Positions 1-8,552 of a stretch of DNA of 58,419 bases are shown in pieces. Made by a program: the position numbers and the translations under genes. The stretch is from assembly GCA_964614695.1 (NCBI GenBank), contig CAZTMB010000005.1:1-58419 (forward strand), given 5' to 3'. A model generated the notes under the pieces. That model was given only the letters and a program-made list of their open reading frames with translations, made no database searches and was not told where the DNA came from. Position 1 is the stretch's first letter, and each line of letters begins with the position of its first letter. This stretch comes from VGXO01 sp964614695. GTDB taxonomy: Bacteria; Planctomycetota; Phycisphaerae; Phycisphaerales; SM1A02.

Positions 1-1838
1 TCGACCTTGCCGTAGGTCCGCTTGCGGGGCTCGACGAGCGGGGTCTCGACCTTCTCGAAGGAGATCTTCGAGCCGCCGGTCTGCGGGTCGTAGGTCGCGA
101 CGGTCGTCGCGAGGAACTGGTCGTCGTTTCGCTCGGTGAAGTCGGTGCGGTAGTGGCTGCCGCGGGACTCCTTCCGCTCGAGGCCGCCGCGGGTGATCGC
201 CTCGGCGAGGACGAGCATGTCGCCGACCGCCCGCGCGTAGGCGAGAGTCTGGTTGGTCCACATGCCGGTGTCGGAGAGGCGGATCCTCGCGTAGCGATCG
301 CGAAGTTCGGCGATCTTTGCGAGCGACTGCTCGAGCCGCGGCCCGCTCTTGACCACGGTGCTCGCGGCGGTGGTTTCGTCGCCGAGCTCCTTGCCGATCG
401 CGTAGGGGTTCTCGGTGCCGTTGGCGTCGAGCAGCTCCTTCATCCGCGACTCGGAGCGCGCCTTCGCCGAGTCGAACGCGGTCGAGGCCGCGTCGGCGGC
501 GGGGGACTGCTCGCGGGCGAAGTTGACCACGCCCGCGCCGCAGAAGAGCCCGTCGAAGATGCAGGACAAAAGCGCATTCGCGCCGAGGCGATTCGCGCCG
601 TGGTACTGGTAGTTCACCTCGCCGAAGGCGTAGAGCCCCGGGATGTTCGTGGTCATCGACTTCGGCGAGCCGTAGCGCAGGCCCTTCGAGTCGGGGTTCG
701 CCTCGTAGGTCGTCCAGAGGCCGCCCATCGAATAGTGGACGCCCGGGAAGATCTTCATGGGCAGCTCGGCCGGATCGTCGCCGACGAACTTGCGGTAGAT
801 CTCGATGATGCCGCCGAGCTTGCGCTCCAAGTACTCGCGGCCGAGGTGGGTGAGGTCGAGGTAGACCATGTTCCCGCCGCCGACGCCGAGGCCGTCGTGC
901 ACGCAGATCGAGAAGATCTCCCGCGTCGCGATGTCGCGCGGCACGATGTTGCCGTACTTGGGATACCGCTCCTCGAGGAAGTAGTAGCGCTCCGCGTCGG
1001 GGATCTGCCGCGGGTCGCGGGTGTCGCCCTTCTTGCGCGGCACCCACACGCGTCCGCCCTCGCCGCGGGCCGACTCGCTCATGAGGCGAAGCTTGTCGGC
1101 GCCGGGGATCGCGGTCGGGTGGACCTGGATGAATTCGCCGTTGGCATAGAGCGCGCCCGCCTGGTAGCAGCGGCTCGCCGCGGCGCCGGTGCACATCACC
1201 GAGTTGGTGCTCTTGCCGAAGACGAGCCCGCAGCCGCCGGTCGCCATCACCACAGCGTCGGCGCGGAAGGTGCGGACCTGCATCGTGCGCAGATCCTGCG
1301 CGACGATGCCGCGGCAATGGCCGTGCTCGTCGAGCACCGGCCCGAGGAACTCCCAGTGCTCGTACTTGGTCACCTTGCCCTCGGCCTCGACGCGGCGGAC
1401 CTGCTCGTCGAAGGCGTAGAGGAGCTGCTGGCCGGTGGTCGCGCCGGCGAAGTGCGTGCGCTTGTAGAGGCTGCCGCCGAAGAGCCGCAGGTCGCGCTGT
1501 CCCTCGGCGGTGCGGTTGAAGGGCACGCCCATGCGGTCGAGCAGGTCGATGATCCGCGGCGCCCAGTGGGCCATCTCGTAGACGGGAGGCTGGTGCGCGA
1601 GGAAGTCGCCGCCGTAGATCGACTCGTCGAAGTGCTCGTGCTCGCTGTAGCCCTGCTGCCGGGCGATCTCGTTGCAGGCGTTGATGCCGCCCTGCGCGCA
1701 GACGGAGTGGCTGCGCTTGACCGGCACGATCGAGAAGAGATCGACCGGGACTCCGCCTTCGGTGATGCGAAGCGTCGCGGAGAGTCCCGCGAGCCCGCCT
1801 CCCACCACGATCACCCGATGTCGTGCGCCTGAAGCCAT
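1..1838 (-). CDS. sdhA: Succinate dehydrogenase flavoprotein subunit, 3' end outside window
   Basis: Catalytic subunit of complex II / fumarate reductase. It oxidises succinate to fumarate with covalently bound FAD at the cytoplasmic face of the membrane. About 612 residues are present, and the C-terminus runs off the window at base 1. The ATG at 1838 is preceded by GGAAAGG, a good ribosome binding site. Residues 9-18 carry the FAD dinucleotide motif (VIVVGGGLAG). The RSHSVCAQGG stretch has the histidine (about residue 44) that is normally flavinylated. The HPT, GEGGR and GANRLGANAL motifs of the family are all readable. It lies 54 bp downstream of sdhC, so sdhC-sdhA is one transcript, and sdhB is expected beyond base 1. 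The SdhC type indicates the menaquinone-linked, B. subtilis-like enzyme class; the direction of catalysis cannot be told from sequence. Confidence 0.97.
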   Translation of the reverse strand, partial: MASGARHRVIVVGGGLAGLSATLRITEGGVPVDLFSIVPVKRSHSVCAQGGINACNEIARQQGYSEHEHFDESIYGGDFLAHQPPVYEMAHWAPRIIDLLDRMGVPFNRTAEGQRDLRLFGGSLYKRTHFAGATTGQQLLYAFDEQVRRVEAEGKVTKYEHWEFLGPVLDEHGHCRGIVAQDLRTMQVRTFRADAVVMATGGCGLVFGKSTNSVMCTGAAASRCYQAGALYANGEFIQVHPTAIPGADKLRLMSESARGEGGRVWVPRKKGDTRDPRQIPDAERYYFLEERYPKYGNIVPRDIATREIFSICVHDGLGVGGGNMVYLDLTHLGREYLERKLGGIIEIYRKFVGDDPAELPMKIFPGVHYSMGGLWTTYEANPDSKGLRYGSPKSMTTNIPGLYAFGEVNYQYHGANRLGANALLSCIFDGLFCGAGVVNFAREQSPAADAASTAFDSAKARSESRMKELLDANGTENPYAIGKELGDETTAASTVVKSGPRLEQSLAKIAELRDRYARIRLSDTGMWTNQTLAYARAVGDMLVLAEAITRGGLERKESRGSHYRTDFTERNDDQFLATTVATYDPQTGGSKISFEKVETPLVEPRKRTYGKV

Positions 1839-1892
1839 GGGTCGATCAATCCTTTCCGAGCGTCGGTCCGCTCGCTCGACTCGTTTCGTCTC

Positions 1893-2720
1893 TCAGTTGC
1901 CCGGCTCGAGCGCGTCGCCGGGTTCGATCCCCTCGGTGAGCTTCACGCCCGCCTGCATCTGCGCCTCGACGATCTTGGCCTCCTCGATGTTGAGCGTGGA
2001 GAAGCCCCAGATCGCGGCGAGCCCCATCGCGCCGAGCCCGATTCCGATCGCGGTGCAGACCTTGCCCCAGCGTTCCTGGGCCTGACGGCTCACCGTGAGT
2101 CCCCAAGTGATCGCGGCGCTCCAGAGGCCGTTGGCGAAGTGGTAGACGGTCGCGAGCACGCCCGCGAGATAGAAGGCCGCCATCGCCAGGCCCATCCGTC
2201 CGTCCTGGAAGTGCTCGGCGGTCGTCGAGGCGGCTTCGGTCGGGCTGAAGGTCGGGAAGAATCCGCCGTAGGTCCAGCCCCACCGCAGGCTCGAGAGGTG
2301 GAAGAAGATGAAGACCAGCGCGATGTACCCCGTGGCCCGCTGGAGGGCGTACCGCCAGTTGCCTCCGTAGCGGTAGGCGGCGACGTTGGTCCGTCCGGTC
2401 CGCGCGAAGACGACGCCCATCGCCGCGTGGTAGAGCAGCGGCAACCAGATCAGTCCCACTTCGATGAGGACCAGCGCCGGCAGCGAGTGGATGAAGTCGA
2501 CCTCGTGCTGGAAGGTGTAGACGCCACCGGTGCCCGGACCGTAGGGGCTGTGCCCGAACTGGTTGCCCCAGACGATCGAGGAGTTCGTCGTGAGATGCGG
2601 GATCAGGAAGACCCCGATGGGCACCACGCCGCTCAGCGAATGCAGGCGGCGCAGCAGGAAGTAGTGGCGGTCGAGAAAGCTCCCGGAGGAGCCGGCCGGG
2701 GCGGCGTGGGCGATGCTCAT
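1893..2720 (-). CDS. sdhC: Succinate dehydrogenase cytochrome b558 subunit
   Basis: Membrane anchor of complex II, 275 residues. It is the single-chain, five-helix b558 type that binds haem and passes electrons to quinone. Hydrophobic segments are visible near residues 25-45, 78-103, 128-150, 180-205 and 222-245. Histidines suited to haem ligation sit within or next to them (HSLSG, HSLPALV, HAAMGV, FFHLSS, YHFANG). The protein begins MSIAHAAPAG. There is no Shine-Dalgarno between the start codon and a minus-strand TATACT hexamer at 2732-2737, so the mRNA may be nearly leaderless. It is the first gene of the sdhC-sdhA unit. Confidence 0.95.
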   Translation of the reverse strand: MSIAHAAPAGSSGSFLDRHYFLLRRLHSLSGVVPIGVFLIPHLTTNSSIVWGNQFGHSPYGPGTGGVYTFQHEVDFIHSLPALVLIEVGLIWLPLLYHAAMGVVFARTGRTNVAAYRYGGNWRYALQRATGYIALVFIFFHLSSLRWGWTYGGFFPTFSPTEAASTTAEHFQDGRMGLAMAAFYLAGVLATVYHFANGLWSAAITWGLTVSRQAQERWGKVCTAIGIGLGAMGLAAIWGFSTLNIEEAKIVEAQMQAGVKLTEGIEPGDALEPGN

Positions 2721-2731
2721 GGGAAGCGGCG

Positions 2732-2737
2732 AGTATA
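2732..2737 (-). promoter_or_regulatory. Predicted -10 box of sdhC
   Basis: TATACT on the minus strand ends 11 nt before the sdhC ATG. No clear -35 element is seen. The usual distance from -10 to transcription start would leave a leader of only a few bases. Confidence 0.5.
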
Positions 2738-2865
2738 CGAGGCGCGAGTCACCGGCTCGCGATTCGCGTTCACGTGGCGATGGATGCGAGTCTCCCGATG
2801 AACCTCGATCGGCGGCGGCCCGGGGCCTCCGGCCGAGTCAGGCCGCGGCCGACGCGGGAATCCGC

Positions 2866-3333
2866 TCAGGGGATGTGCAATCCGCCGGGCGTCCTGGTGC
2901 CGGACGAGGGCTCGGCCGGAGCGGCGGTTGCGGCTCCCGAGGCCATCTGGGCGGCGACGAGCTTCGCGATCTGCACGTACCGGCTCCGCAGTTCGCCGAG
3001 GATCTGGCGAAGTTCCTCCGCCTCCTCGGCGGTGAGATTGCCCCGGGTCTTCTCGTCGAGCATTCCGAGCAGGTCGATCGAGAAGCGGGCGCCCTCGAGA
3101 TCGATGACCACGCGGCCGGTCTTGGGGTCCTGCATCGCGCCGAGACCCATGATCGCCTGCGAGGCGAGCATGCCGACGAGGCCCCGGAAGTCGGCGGGCG
3201 GCAGCTCGTCGCCGCGGCGCTCCTCCTTCGACGCCTCGACCTTCGCCTCGGCGGCGGCGAGCTTCTCCTTCTCGGCCTGGGCCTGCGCCTTCCAGTCGGA
3301 GTCGATGTGCAGTTTCGGTTCGGTGTCGCTCAC
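2866..3333 (-). CDS. DUF1844 family protein
   Basis: A 155-residue protein starting at GTG (3333) with ACGGAG 6-8 nt upstream. An in-frame ATG at 3450 would add 39 arginine- and serine-rich residues with no ribosome site and is not favoured. Residues 1-45 are charged and probably coiled. Residues about 45-125 match DUF1844, with the typical DFRGLVGMLASQA and MGLGAMQDP blocks followed by a helical LTAEEAEELRQILGELR segment. The tail is Ala/Pro-rich. DUF1844 proteins are small and uncharacterised and common in Planctomycetota and Acidobacteriota. It sits upstream of sdhC on the same strand, but sdhC has its own predicted promoter. Function unknown. Confidence 0.85.
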   Translation of the reverse strand: MSDTEPKLHIDSDWKAQAQAEKEKLAAAEAKVEASKEERRGDELPPADFRGLVGMLASQAIMGLGAMQDPKTGRVVIDLEGARFSIDLLGMLDEKTRGNLTAEEAEELRQILGELRSRYVQIAKLVAAQMASGAATAAPAEPSSGTRTPGGLHIP

Positions 3334-3366
3334 GGTTCGGCTCCGTCGGTGAAGGTGAAGGGGCGA

Positions 3367-3374
3367 AGTATAGT
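3367..3374. promoter_or_regulatory. Overlapping divergent -10 boxes
   Basis: The stretch AAGTATAGTT reads TATACT on the minus strand (3367-3372), about 33 nt before the DUF1844 GTG. It reads TATAGT on the plus strand (3369-3374), about 80 nt before the SurA-like gene. Both genes may fire from this site. No -35 was assigned. Confidence 0.4.
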
Positions 3375-3455
3375 TCTCCGAGGTCCCCGGTCCGGAGCTG
3401 CCGTCGACGATCGAACGCGGTTTCTCCGGTCGTTTTCGAAGAGCAGACACCCCGC

Positions 3456-4778
3456 ATGCGATCCGAACGCCGTGGTCGACGAATGCCCGAGCAGCTCCTG
3501 CGGCGATCCGCCGCGCTCGGTCTCGCGGCGATCGCGATGTTCTCGGCGTGCGCGTCGGAGGGACCTTCGCTCGCCGAGCCCCGCAGCGTCTCGCTCGAGG
3601 ACTTCTCGCGGCCCGAGGCGAAGCCGAGGATCGTCAACGAGGTCCCGGAGTCCGTCTTCGCGCCGGCGGTCGAGGTCGAGACTTCGGTCGAGACGCTTGC
3701 CGACGGCGTGAGCGTCGTGAGCGAGCGCGAGATCGTCGAGGTCGCGACGCCGCAGGGAACGGTGATCCCGACGGTCGCCGAGAGCGATCGCGTGCTCGTC
3801 GAGTCGCTGCCGGTCGGCCGGAACTGGCCGGTCGAGAGCCTCGTCGGTCAGATCAACGGTCGGCCGATCTTCGCGGGCGAGTTCCTCGCGCCGATCGAGG
3901 ACCGCCTGCTCCGCATCGCCGCCTCGCCCGATCGGGCCGAGGCGCGTCGCGGCATCATCGAACTCGTCCGGGCCCGCTTCGAGGAGTTCGTCGACAGCGA
4001 ACTGGTCATCTCCGAGGCGGAGTCGGGACTCTCGCCCGAGCAGAAGCAGGGGCTCTTCGCGTGGCTGACGAACCTTCGTGAAGAGGAGATCGCCCGCCGC
4101 GGCGGCAGCACTGCGTCGGCGGAGGAGAGCCTGCTCTCGCAGGAAGGGCTTTCGCTCGAGGAGTTCATGGCGAGGCGACGGGACATCGCGCTCGCCTCGG
4201 ATCTGCTGCGTCGCAAGATCGACTCGCGGGTGATCGTGTCGTGGCGCGACATCGAGCTCGAGTACCTCCGCCGCGAGAAGGAACTCAATCCGCCCGGGCT
4301 CATTCGCATCGGGCGCATTCGACTCACCGAACGCAGCGACGGCGCGGAGAAGATTGCCCAGGTCAAGGCCCGCTTCGAGCAGGGCGACTCGTTCGAGCAG
4401 GTCGCCACCAGCCTCGGCTTGCCCGACGGCGGTTTCTGGCGCGAGTTCCCGCTTTCCGAGCAGGGCGTCGACGGCCTCGACCTCTCGGAGGAGTTCCGCG
4501 CGGCGCTCGCAGCCGCGCCGGTGGGGAAGGCGGGACCGCCGATCGAGCGAGCCGGAGCGGCGACCTGGCTCGGCGTCCTCGCGGAGGTCAGACCGACGCC
4601 GGTCTCGCTCTTCGACGCGAACGTGCAGTTGATGATCCGAGAGACCCTGAAGGCGCAGCAGTTCTCGATCGAGCAGCAGCGCTACCTGCAGTCGCTGCGG
4701 CGACGTTGGGTGAGCGACGACATCAACGTGATGCGGGATCGTCTCGTCGCGATCGCCCTCGACCGGTACTTTCGCTGA
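3456..4778 (+). CDS. SurA/PpiC-like peptidyl-prolyl isomerase lipoprotein
   Basis: A 440-residue exported chaperone-like protein. A basic N-terminus and hydrophobic stretch end in the lipobox-like FSAC at about residues 29-32, so it is probably a lipoprotein. A low-complexity acidic linker follows. Residues about 125-275 are helical and resemble the SurA N-terminal chaperone region; QINGRPIFAGEFLAPIED is typical of its start. Residues about 285-390 form a parvulin-like rotamase fold (IRIGRIRLT ... QGDSFEQVATSLGLPDGGFW). A second ATG at 3483 (MPEQLL) is also possible and keeps the signal sequence. Expected role: folding of envelope proteins. Catalytic isomerase activity is not certain because the domain is divergent. 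Confidence 0.8.
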   Translation: MRSERRGRRMPEQLLRRSAALGLAAIAMFSACASEGPSLAEPRSVSLEDFSRPEAKPRIVNEVPESVFAPAVEVETSVETLADGVSVVSEREIVEVATPQGTVIPTVAESDRVLVESLPVGRNWPVESLVGQINGRPIFAGEFLAPIEDRLLRIAASPDRAEARRGIIELVRARFEEFVDSELVISEAESGLSPEQKQGLFAWLTNLREEEIARRGGSTASAEESLLSQEGLSLEEFMARRRDIALASDLLRRKIDSRVIVSWRDIELEYLRREKELNPPGLIRIGRIRLTERSDGAEKIAQVKARFEQGDSFEQVATSLGLPDGGFWREFPLSEQGVDGLDLSEEFRAALAAAPVGKAGPPIERAGAATWLGVLAEVRPTPVSLFDANVQLMIRETLKAQQFSIEQQRYLQSLRRRWVSDDINVMRDRLVAIALDRYFR

Positions 4779-4870
4779 TCGCCGGATCCGCCCGCTCGCT
4801 CTGCTCGGGTGACAGCGTGCGCAATTCCGGACCGAATCGATCGGTTCCCGCCGGTACGGGTTGACCCGCT

Positions 4871-4883
4871 TCTTCCCCGAGCC
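4871..4883 (+). promoter_or_regulatory. Partial copy of the surface-gene upstream motif
   Basis: TCTTCCCCGAGCC matches 11 of 13 positions of the motif found upstream of the four surface-protein genes at 48-56 kb. It lies 77 bp before the start of the secreted dockerin-bearing sulfatase. A single imperfect match could be chance. Confidence 0.35.
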
Positions 4884-4960
4884 ATTCTTCTTCACCTCCG
4901 CGGACGGGGCGCGGTCCACCGAGGCGACCGCGATCACCTTCGCCTCAGGAACCGCTTCTC

Positions 4961-7738
4961 ATGCCGCTTCGCGTCTCCGCCGTCGGCCTCGCCGCCGCGT
5001 CCCTCCTCGCCACCGCCTCCCTTGAGGCCGCACCCGACAAGCACGCCGGCGATCCCCGCCCGAACGTGCTGGTGATCGTGCTTGACGATCTGGGCATCGA
5101 CAACTTCGGCTTCGAGCCCTTCGGCTGGAATCAGTCGTCCTCCACGCCCGACATGCCGGTGCTCGCGGAGATCGCCTCGCAGGGCGTGAGCTTCCGGAAC
5201 TTCTGGGCGACGCCCGAATGCTCGCCGACCCGTGCGGCGATGCTGACCGGTCGCCACGGCTTCCGAACCGGCGTCGTGACGGCGCTCGTCGATCCGATGC
5301 TGCCGGTCAATCAGCTGCATCCCTCCGAGATCACCGTGCCGAAGCTCGTTCGGCAGGCCGGCTACCGCACCGGCATGCTCGGGAAGTACCACATGGCCGG
5401 CGGGCCGGAGAACACGCCGCCCGGCTACGGCTTCGAGGCCCCGAACACCAGCGCGGGTCTGGACTTCTACGACGGCTACTGGTCGCTGCCGCCGAGCATC
5501 GATCCGACCGTCGGCGGTCAGGTTCCCGAGGGCGTCTCCTACGACTGCGGTGCGCCGACCGGCTTCGCCACCAGCGGTGCGGCCTGCTTCCCCGACGGCA
5601 CGTGCGTCGAGGGGATCAATCCCTTCGAGGCGATGGCGATCGGCGCGACGCCGCTTCTGGCCGCCGACGGCACGCTCGCCCAGAGCTGCGCCGACGGCGA
5701 CTGCGCCGCGATCGACTTCACCCTCGGCAACGCCTATTACGCGTGGGATCGGGTGATCACGCTCGGGTCGTCGGCGATCCAGCTGCCCGATCCGTGGCGC
5801 GAGTACCTGACGAGCTTCATCAGCCGACGCGGCACCGAGTGGATCGAGCAGGCCCGCGCCGACGGCGCGCCGTGGATGGCCTTCATCACGCACAGCGCGT
5901 CGCACACGCCGATCCAGACCCCGCCGCCCTCGCTGACCGGGCCGGCCGTCACCGACGTGTCCTGCGCGTTGACGGGCTTGGGCTACCGGCAGGTCTTCAA
6001 GCTCATGAACGAGTCGGTCGACCGCTCGATCGGCGAGATGCTCGTCGACCTCGATCTCGCGACGGTCGTCAAGGGCAAGGTCGTCCTGCGTGATCCGCAG
6101 GAGACCAACACGGTGATCGTCGTCTTCAACGACAACGGTTCGCTCGGCTCGACCGTGCTGCTGCCGTTCAATCCGCTGCAGGCGAAGCAGACCGTCTACG
6201 AGACCGGTGTGCGTTCACCCTGCATCATCGCCGGCCCCATGGTCGTCGCGCCGGGGCGCGCCGTCGACGCGACGGTCTCGGTGGTGGACCTCTTCTCGCT
6301 CCTCAACGAGGTCTGCGGCGTCGACTGGCAGGCGGAGATGCCGGCCGGCCGGATCGTCGATGCGCTGCCGATGCTCCCGTACCTGACCAATCCCGATCAG
6401 GAGGAGATTCGCGAATACAACTTCGCGATCTACGAGGGCGGCACGTTCGTCCCCGGCCAGGTCGGGCCATGCATCAACGGCGGGGTGGTCATCGACAACC
6501 TGATCACCGGCCCGGACCTGTGCGCGGACAACGGGGGCTGCTGGGCCGGCGGCTCGGACGAGGCGCCCTATCCGATCACCAACTACTGCGATCTCTACAC
6601 GACCGACCCGTCGCAGGCGGTCGTCGAGTGCGGCGGCACCAACTACTGCTTCCTGCCGCCGGACATGGCCGACCAATGCCCCGAGGGAACCACCGCGATC
6701 ACCCCGCCCTCGATCGCCCAGTACGGCATCCGTCGCGGGCAGTGGAAGCTCGTGCTGATCCAGCAGCCTTCCTGCCTCATCCCCAACGACTGCGTCGTCG
6801 AGTTCTATCTCCTCACCGAGCCGGTCGCGCCGGACGAGCCGGGCATCGAGTCGAGCCTGACGACGGTCTCGTGGAATCCCCTCGAGGACGAGATGCCGCC
6901 GGTCGCGTTCAACGCGTACCTCGATCTTCGCGAAGAGCTCGTCGCCCTCCTGAGTTCCCAGCCGCCGTGCCCCGCCGACGGCAACCTTGACGGCGTCGTC
7001 GACAGCGCCGACCTGGCGGGCCTGCTCTCGGAGTGGGGCGGCATGGGCTTCTGGGACGTCAACCTCGACGGCGTCGTCGACGGCACCGACCTCGGTCTGC
7101 TCATGGGCGCGTGGGGGCAGTGCCTGCCGCCGACCGATCCCGCCGACTCGAACATCCCGGACTGCCTCTTCGAGACGCCCGCGCAGGTGGTGCGCGACTA
7201 CCAGTTCGCCACCGGCACCTACGACGACCTGGTCGGCAGCGGCGTCGAGGCGGAGTCGCTCGGCGGCGAGATCGTGAAGGGCCGCTACCTCTTCGCCGAC
7301 GGTGCCGGGCTTCGAATCCCCGTCGCGGGACTCGATCTTTCCGACTTCCAGATCGACCTGTGGTTCACGCCGTTCGCCCAAGCGGGTGTCCTCGGCAAGA
7401 TCCTCGACTTCTCCGATCGCACCGAGGACCGCGGCTTCTACCGCGATGCGAACGGGAGTCTCTTCCAATTCCTGCCGCCGTTCAGCCCGACGAGCCCCGA
7501 CCTCGTGTCGCTCGACGTGCCGGTGCAGGTGACGCTGTCGAGGAACTCGGTCACTCGCACGCTGATCTGCGAGATCAACGAGGTGGTGCAGTGGACGATG
7601 GAGGATCCGCTCGGCCTCGCGGTCCCGCCGGCGGACGGCTTCATCACCTGCTTCTCCGACGACGCGGTCACCCAGTACCTCGAGAACTTCGCGGGTGCCT
7701 TGAGCCGCGTGCGCATCTCGAGCCGAACCGCAGACTGA
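4961..7738 (+). CDS. Secreted type I sulfatase with dockerin pair and LamG-like C-terminus
   Basis: A 925-residue exported sulfatase. A signal peptide covers residues 1-24 (ends LEAAPD). The metal-binding DD lies at residues 42-43. The maturation motif CSPTRAAMLTGR is at residues 87-98, where Cys87 would be converted to formylglycine by an FGE enzyme not seen here. The alkaline-phosphatase-like domain extends to about residue 660. It includes an unusual Cys-rich insertion at about 500-575 (coordinates roughly 6460-6690). Residues about 667-720 hold two EF-hand-like dockerin repeats (DGNLDGVVDSADLAGLL and DVNLDGVVDGTDLGLLM). Residues about 750-925 look like a concanavalin/LamG-type sandwich. 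The start is preceded by AGGAACC. Likely substrate: sulfated polysaccharide, not predictable in detail. A 13-bp stem hairpin follows the stop codon. Confidence 0.9.
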   Translation: MPLRVSAVGLAAASLLATASLEAAPDKHAGDPRPNVLVIVLDDLGIDNFGFEPFGWNQSSSTPDMPVLAEIASQGVSFRNFWATPECSPTRAAMLTGRHGFRTGVVTALVDPMLPVNQLHPSEITVPKLVRQAGYRTGMLGKYHMAGGPENTPPGYGFEAPNTSAGLDFYDGYWSLPPSIDPTVGGQVPEGVSYDCGAPTGFATSGAACFPDGTCVEGINPFEAMAIGATPLLAADGTLAQSCADGDCAAIDFTLGNAYYAWDRVITLGSSAIQLPDPWREYLTSFISRRGTEWIEQARADGAPWMAFITHSASHTPIQTPPPSLTGPAVTDVSCALTGLGYRQVFKLMNESVDRSIGEMLVDLDLATVVKGKVVLRDPQETNTVIVVFNDNGSLGSTVLLPFNPLQAKQTVYETGVRSPCIIAGPMVVAPGRAVDATVSVVDLFSLLNEVCGVDWQAEMPAGRIVDALPMLPYLTNPDQEEIREYNFAIYEGGTFVPGQVGPCINGGVVIDNLITGPDLCADNGGCWAGGSDEAPYPITNYCDLYTTDPSQAVVECGGTNYCFLPPDMADQCPEGTTAITPPSIAQYGIRRGQWKLVLIQQPSCLIPNDCVVEFYLLTEPVAPDEPGIESSLTTVSWNPLEDEMPPVAFNAYLDLREELVALLSSQPPCPADGNLDGVVDSADLAGLLSEWGGMGFWDVNLDGVVDGTDLGLLMGAWGQCLPPTDPADSNIPDCLFETPAQVVRDYQFATGTYDDLVGSGVEAESLGGEIVKGRYLFADGAGLRIPVAGLDLSDFQIDLWFTPFAQAGVLGKILDFSDRTEDRGFYRDANGSLFQFLPPFSPTSPDLVSLDVPVQVTLSRNSVTRTLICEINEVVQWTMEDPLGLAVPPADGFITCFSDDAVTQYLENFAGALSRVRISSRTAD

Positions 7739-7757
7739 GCGAGGCGCATTCGCCGAC

Positions 7758-7797
7758 GCCGGGGCTCATGGTGCGCATGAGCTCCGGCGATTCGTTT
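7758..7797 (+). terminator. Hairpin after the sulfatase gene
   Basis: A 13-bp stem (7758-7770 pairs with 7776-7788, one G-T pair) with a five-base loop, followed by a short T-rich stretch (gattcgtttgg). It starts 20 bp after the stop codon. The T-tract is weak. Confidence 0.6.
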
Positions 7798-7862
7798 GGC
7801 GACGAGGCGATCCATCGGCACGTCACGAGAACGCCGCCGCGTCTCGCCCCAGCGGCGAGCCG

Positions 7863-8036
7863 GATGCTCGCGCTCGCGACCGATGGTGGACCGCGGGCGN
7901 NNNNNNNNNNNNNNNNNNNNNNNNNNNNNNNNNNNNNNNNNNNNNNNNNNNNNNNNNNNNNNNNNNNNNNNNNNNNNNNNNNNNNNNNNNNNNNNNNNNG
8001 ATGCTCGCGCTCGCGACCGATGGTGGACCGCGGGCG
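7863..8036. other. Assembly gap (100 N) with identical 37-bp flanks
   Basis: Ns occupy 7900-7999. The 37 bases at 7863-7899 are repeated exactly at 8000-8036. This is best explained by two overlapping contig ends that were scaffolded rather than merged, so probably no sequence is missing. No gene is interrupted. The whole intergenic stretch 7739-8057 holds only this gap, the hairpin and a short palindromic repeat. Confidence 0.9.
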
Positions 8037-8045
8037 CTTCGCCCG
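8022..8045 (+). repeat. Short palindromic repeat, copy 1
   Basis: GGTGGACCGCGGGCG followed by CTTCGCCCG. The GCGGGCG and CGCCCGC arms can form a 7-bp hairpin with a three-base loop. A near-identical copy ends the window (58396-58419), differing only in the loop. It resembles an intergenic REP element. It abuts the downstream end of the YraN-like gene. Confidence 0.6.
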
Positions 8046-8057
8046 CTTCGAGATCGC

Positions 8058-8552
8058 TCACCGCCCGCCTCGGCGGCGATCGGTCGGCCACGCCGCCTCG
8101 AAGCAGGACGGAAGGTGCTCGATTCCGGGGGGATCGCGAGAGAGATCGACGCTCACGGCGTCGAAGCGGATGAACGCGTCGCAGAGGGCATCCGAGGCGA
8201 GAAGTCGCTTCGCGAACCGGATCATCCGCTGCCGCTTGCCCGCATCGATGCGGCGGTGCGCGGGAGCGCCGGCGTCGCGCGAGGTCTTCACCTCGACGAT
8301 CGCGAGCATGTGCGGCGGCCCGCCCGGGGCGATCACGACAAGGTCCGCCTCATCGTGGCCGAGATGGAGATTGCTCGCCGCGATGCGGTAGCCCCTCGTC
8401 TCGAGCCACGCGGCGGCGAGCCGCTCGCCGACGACCGCGTCTCGCTCGATCGGCGTCGAGGGACCGCGGCTCGCGATGCGGCGTGGCGAAGGCGCGATCG
8501 TCGCGATCCACGCGAGGATCTCCTCGACCGTCGGAGCCATGAAGCCGCTCAT
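8058..8552 (-). CDS. YraN/UPF0102-like endonuclease-fold protein
   Basis: A 164-residue protein of the YraN (UPF0102) family, which has a restriction-endonuclease-like fold. Family blocks are visible: GERLAAAWLETRGYRIAASN, then HDEADLVV with the acidic metal ligand, then AIVEVKTS (the E-x-K half of the PD-(D/E)XK site), then a basic helix (GKRQRMIRFAKR). The usual family length is about 120 residues. The extra N-terminal 40 residues are unlike the core. Its ATG overlaps the stop of the DUF4159 gene (ATGA, 8549-8552), so it is translationally coupled to that gene. The next Met (residue 5) is an alternative start. Cellular role unknown. Confidence 0.82.
   Translation of the reverse strand: MSGFMAPTVEEILAWIATIAPSPRRIASRGPSTPIERDAVVGERLAAAWLETRGYRIAASNLHLGHDEADLVVIAPGGPPHMLAIVEVKTSRDAGAPAHRRIDAGKRQRMIRFAKRLLASDALCDAFIRFDAVSVDLSRDPPGIEHLPSCFEAAWPTDRRRGGR

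Noticed and set aside
153..1832. A 559-codon plus-strand open frame opposite sdhA.
   Set aside because: The minus strand reads cleanly as SdhA with the flavin motif and His. The plus-strand frame has no recognisable domain.
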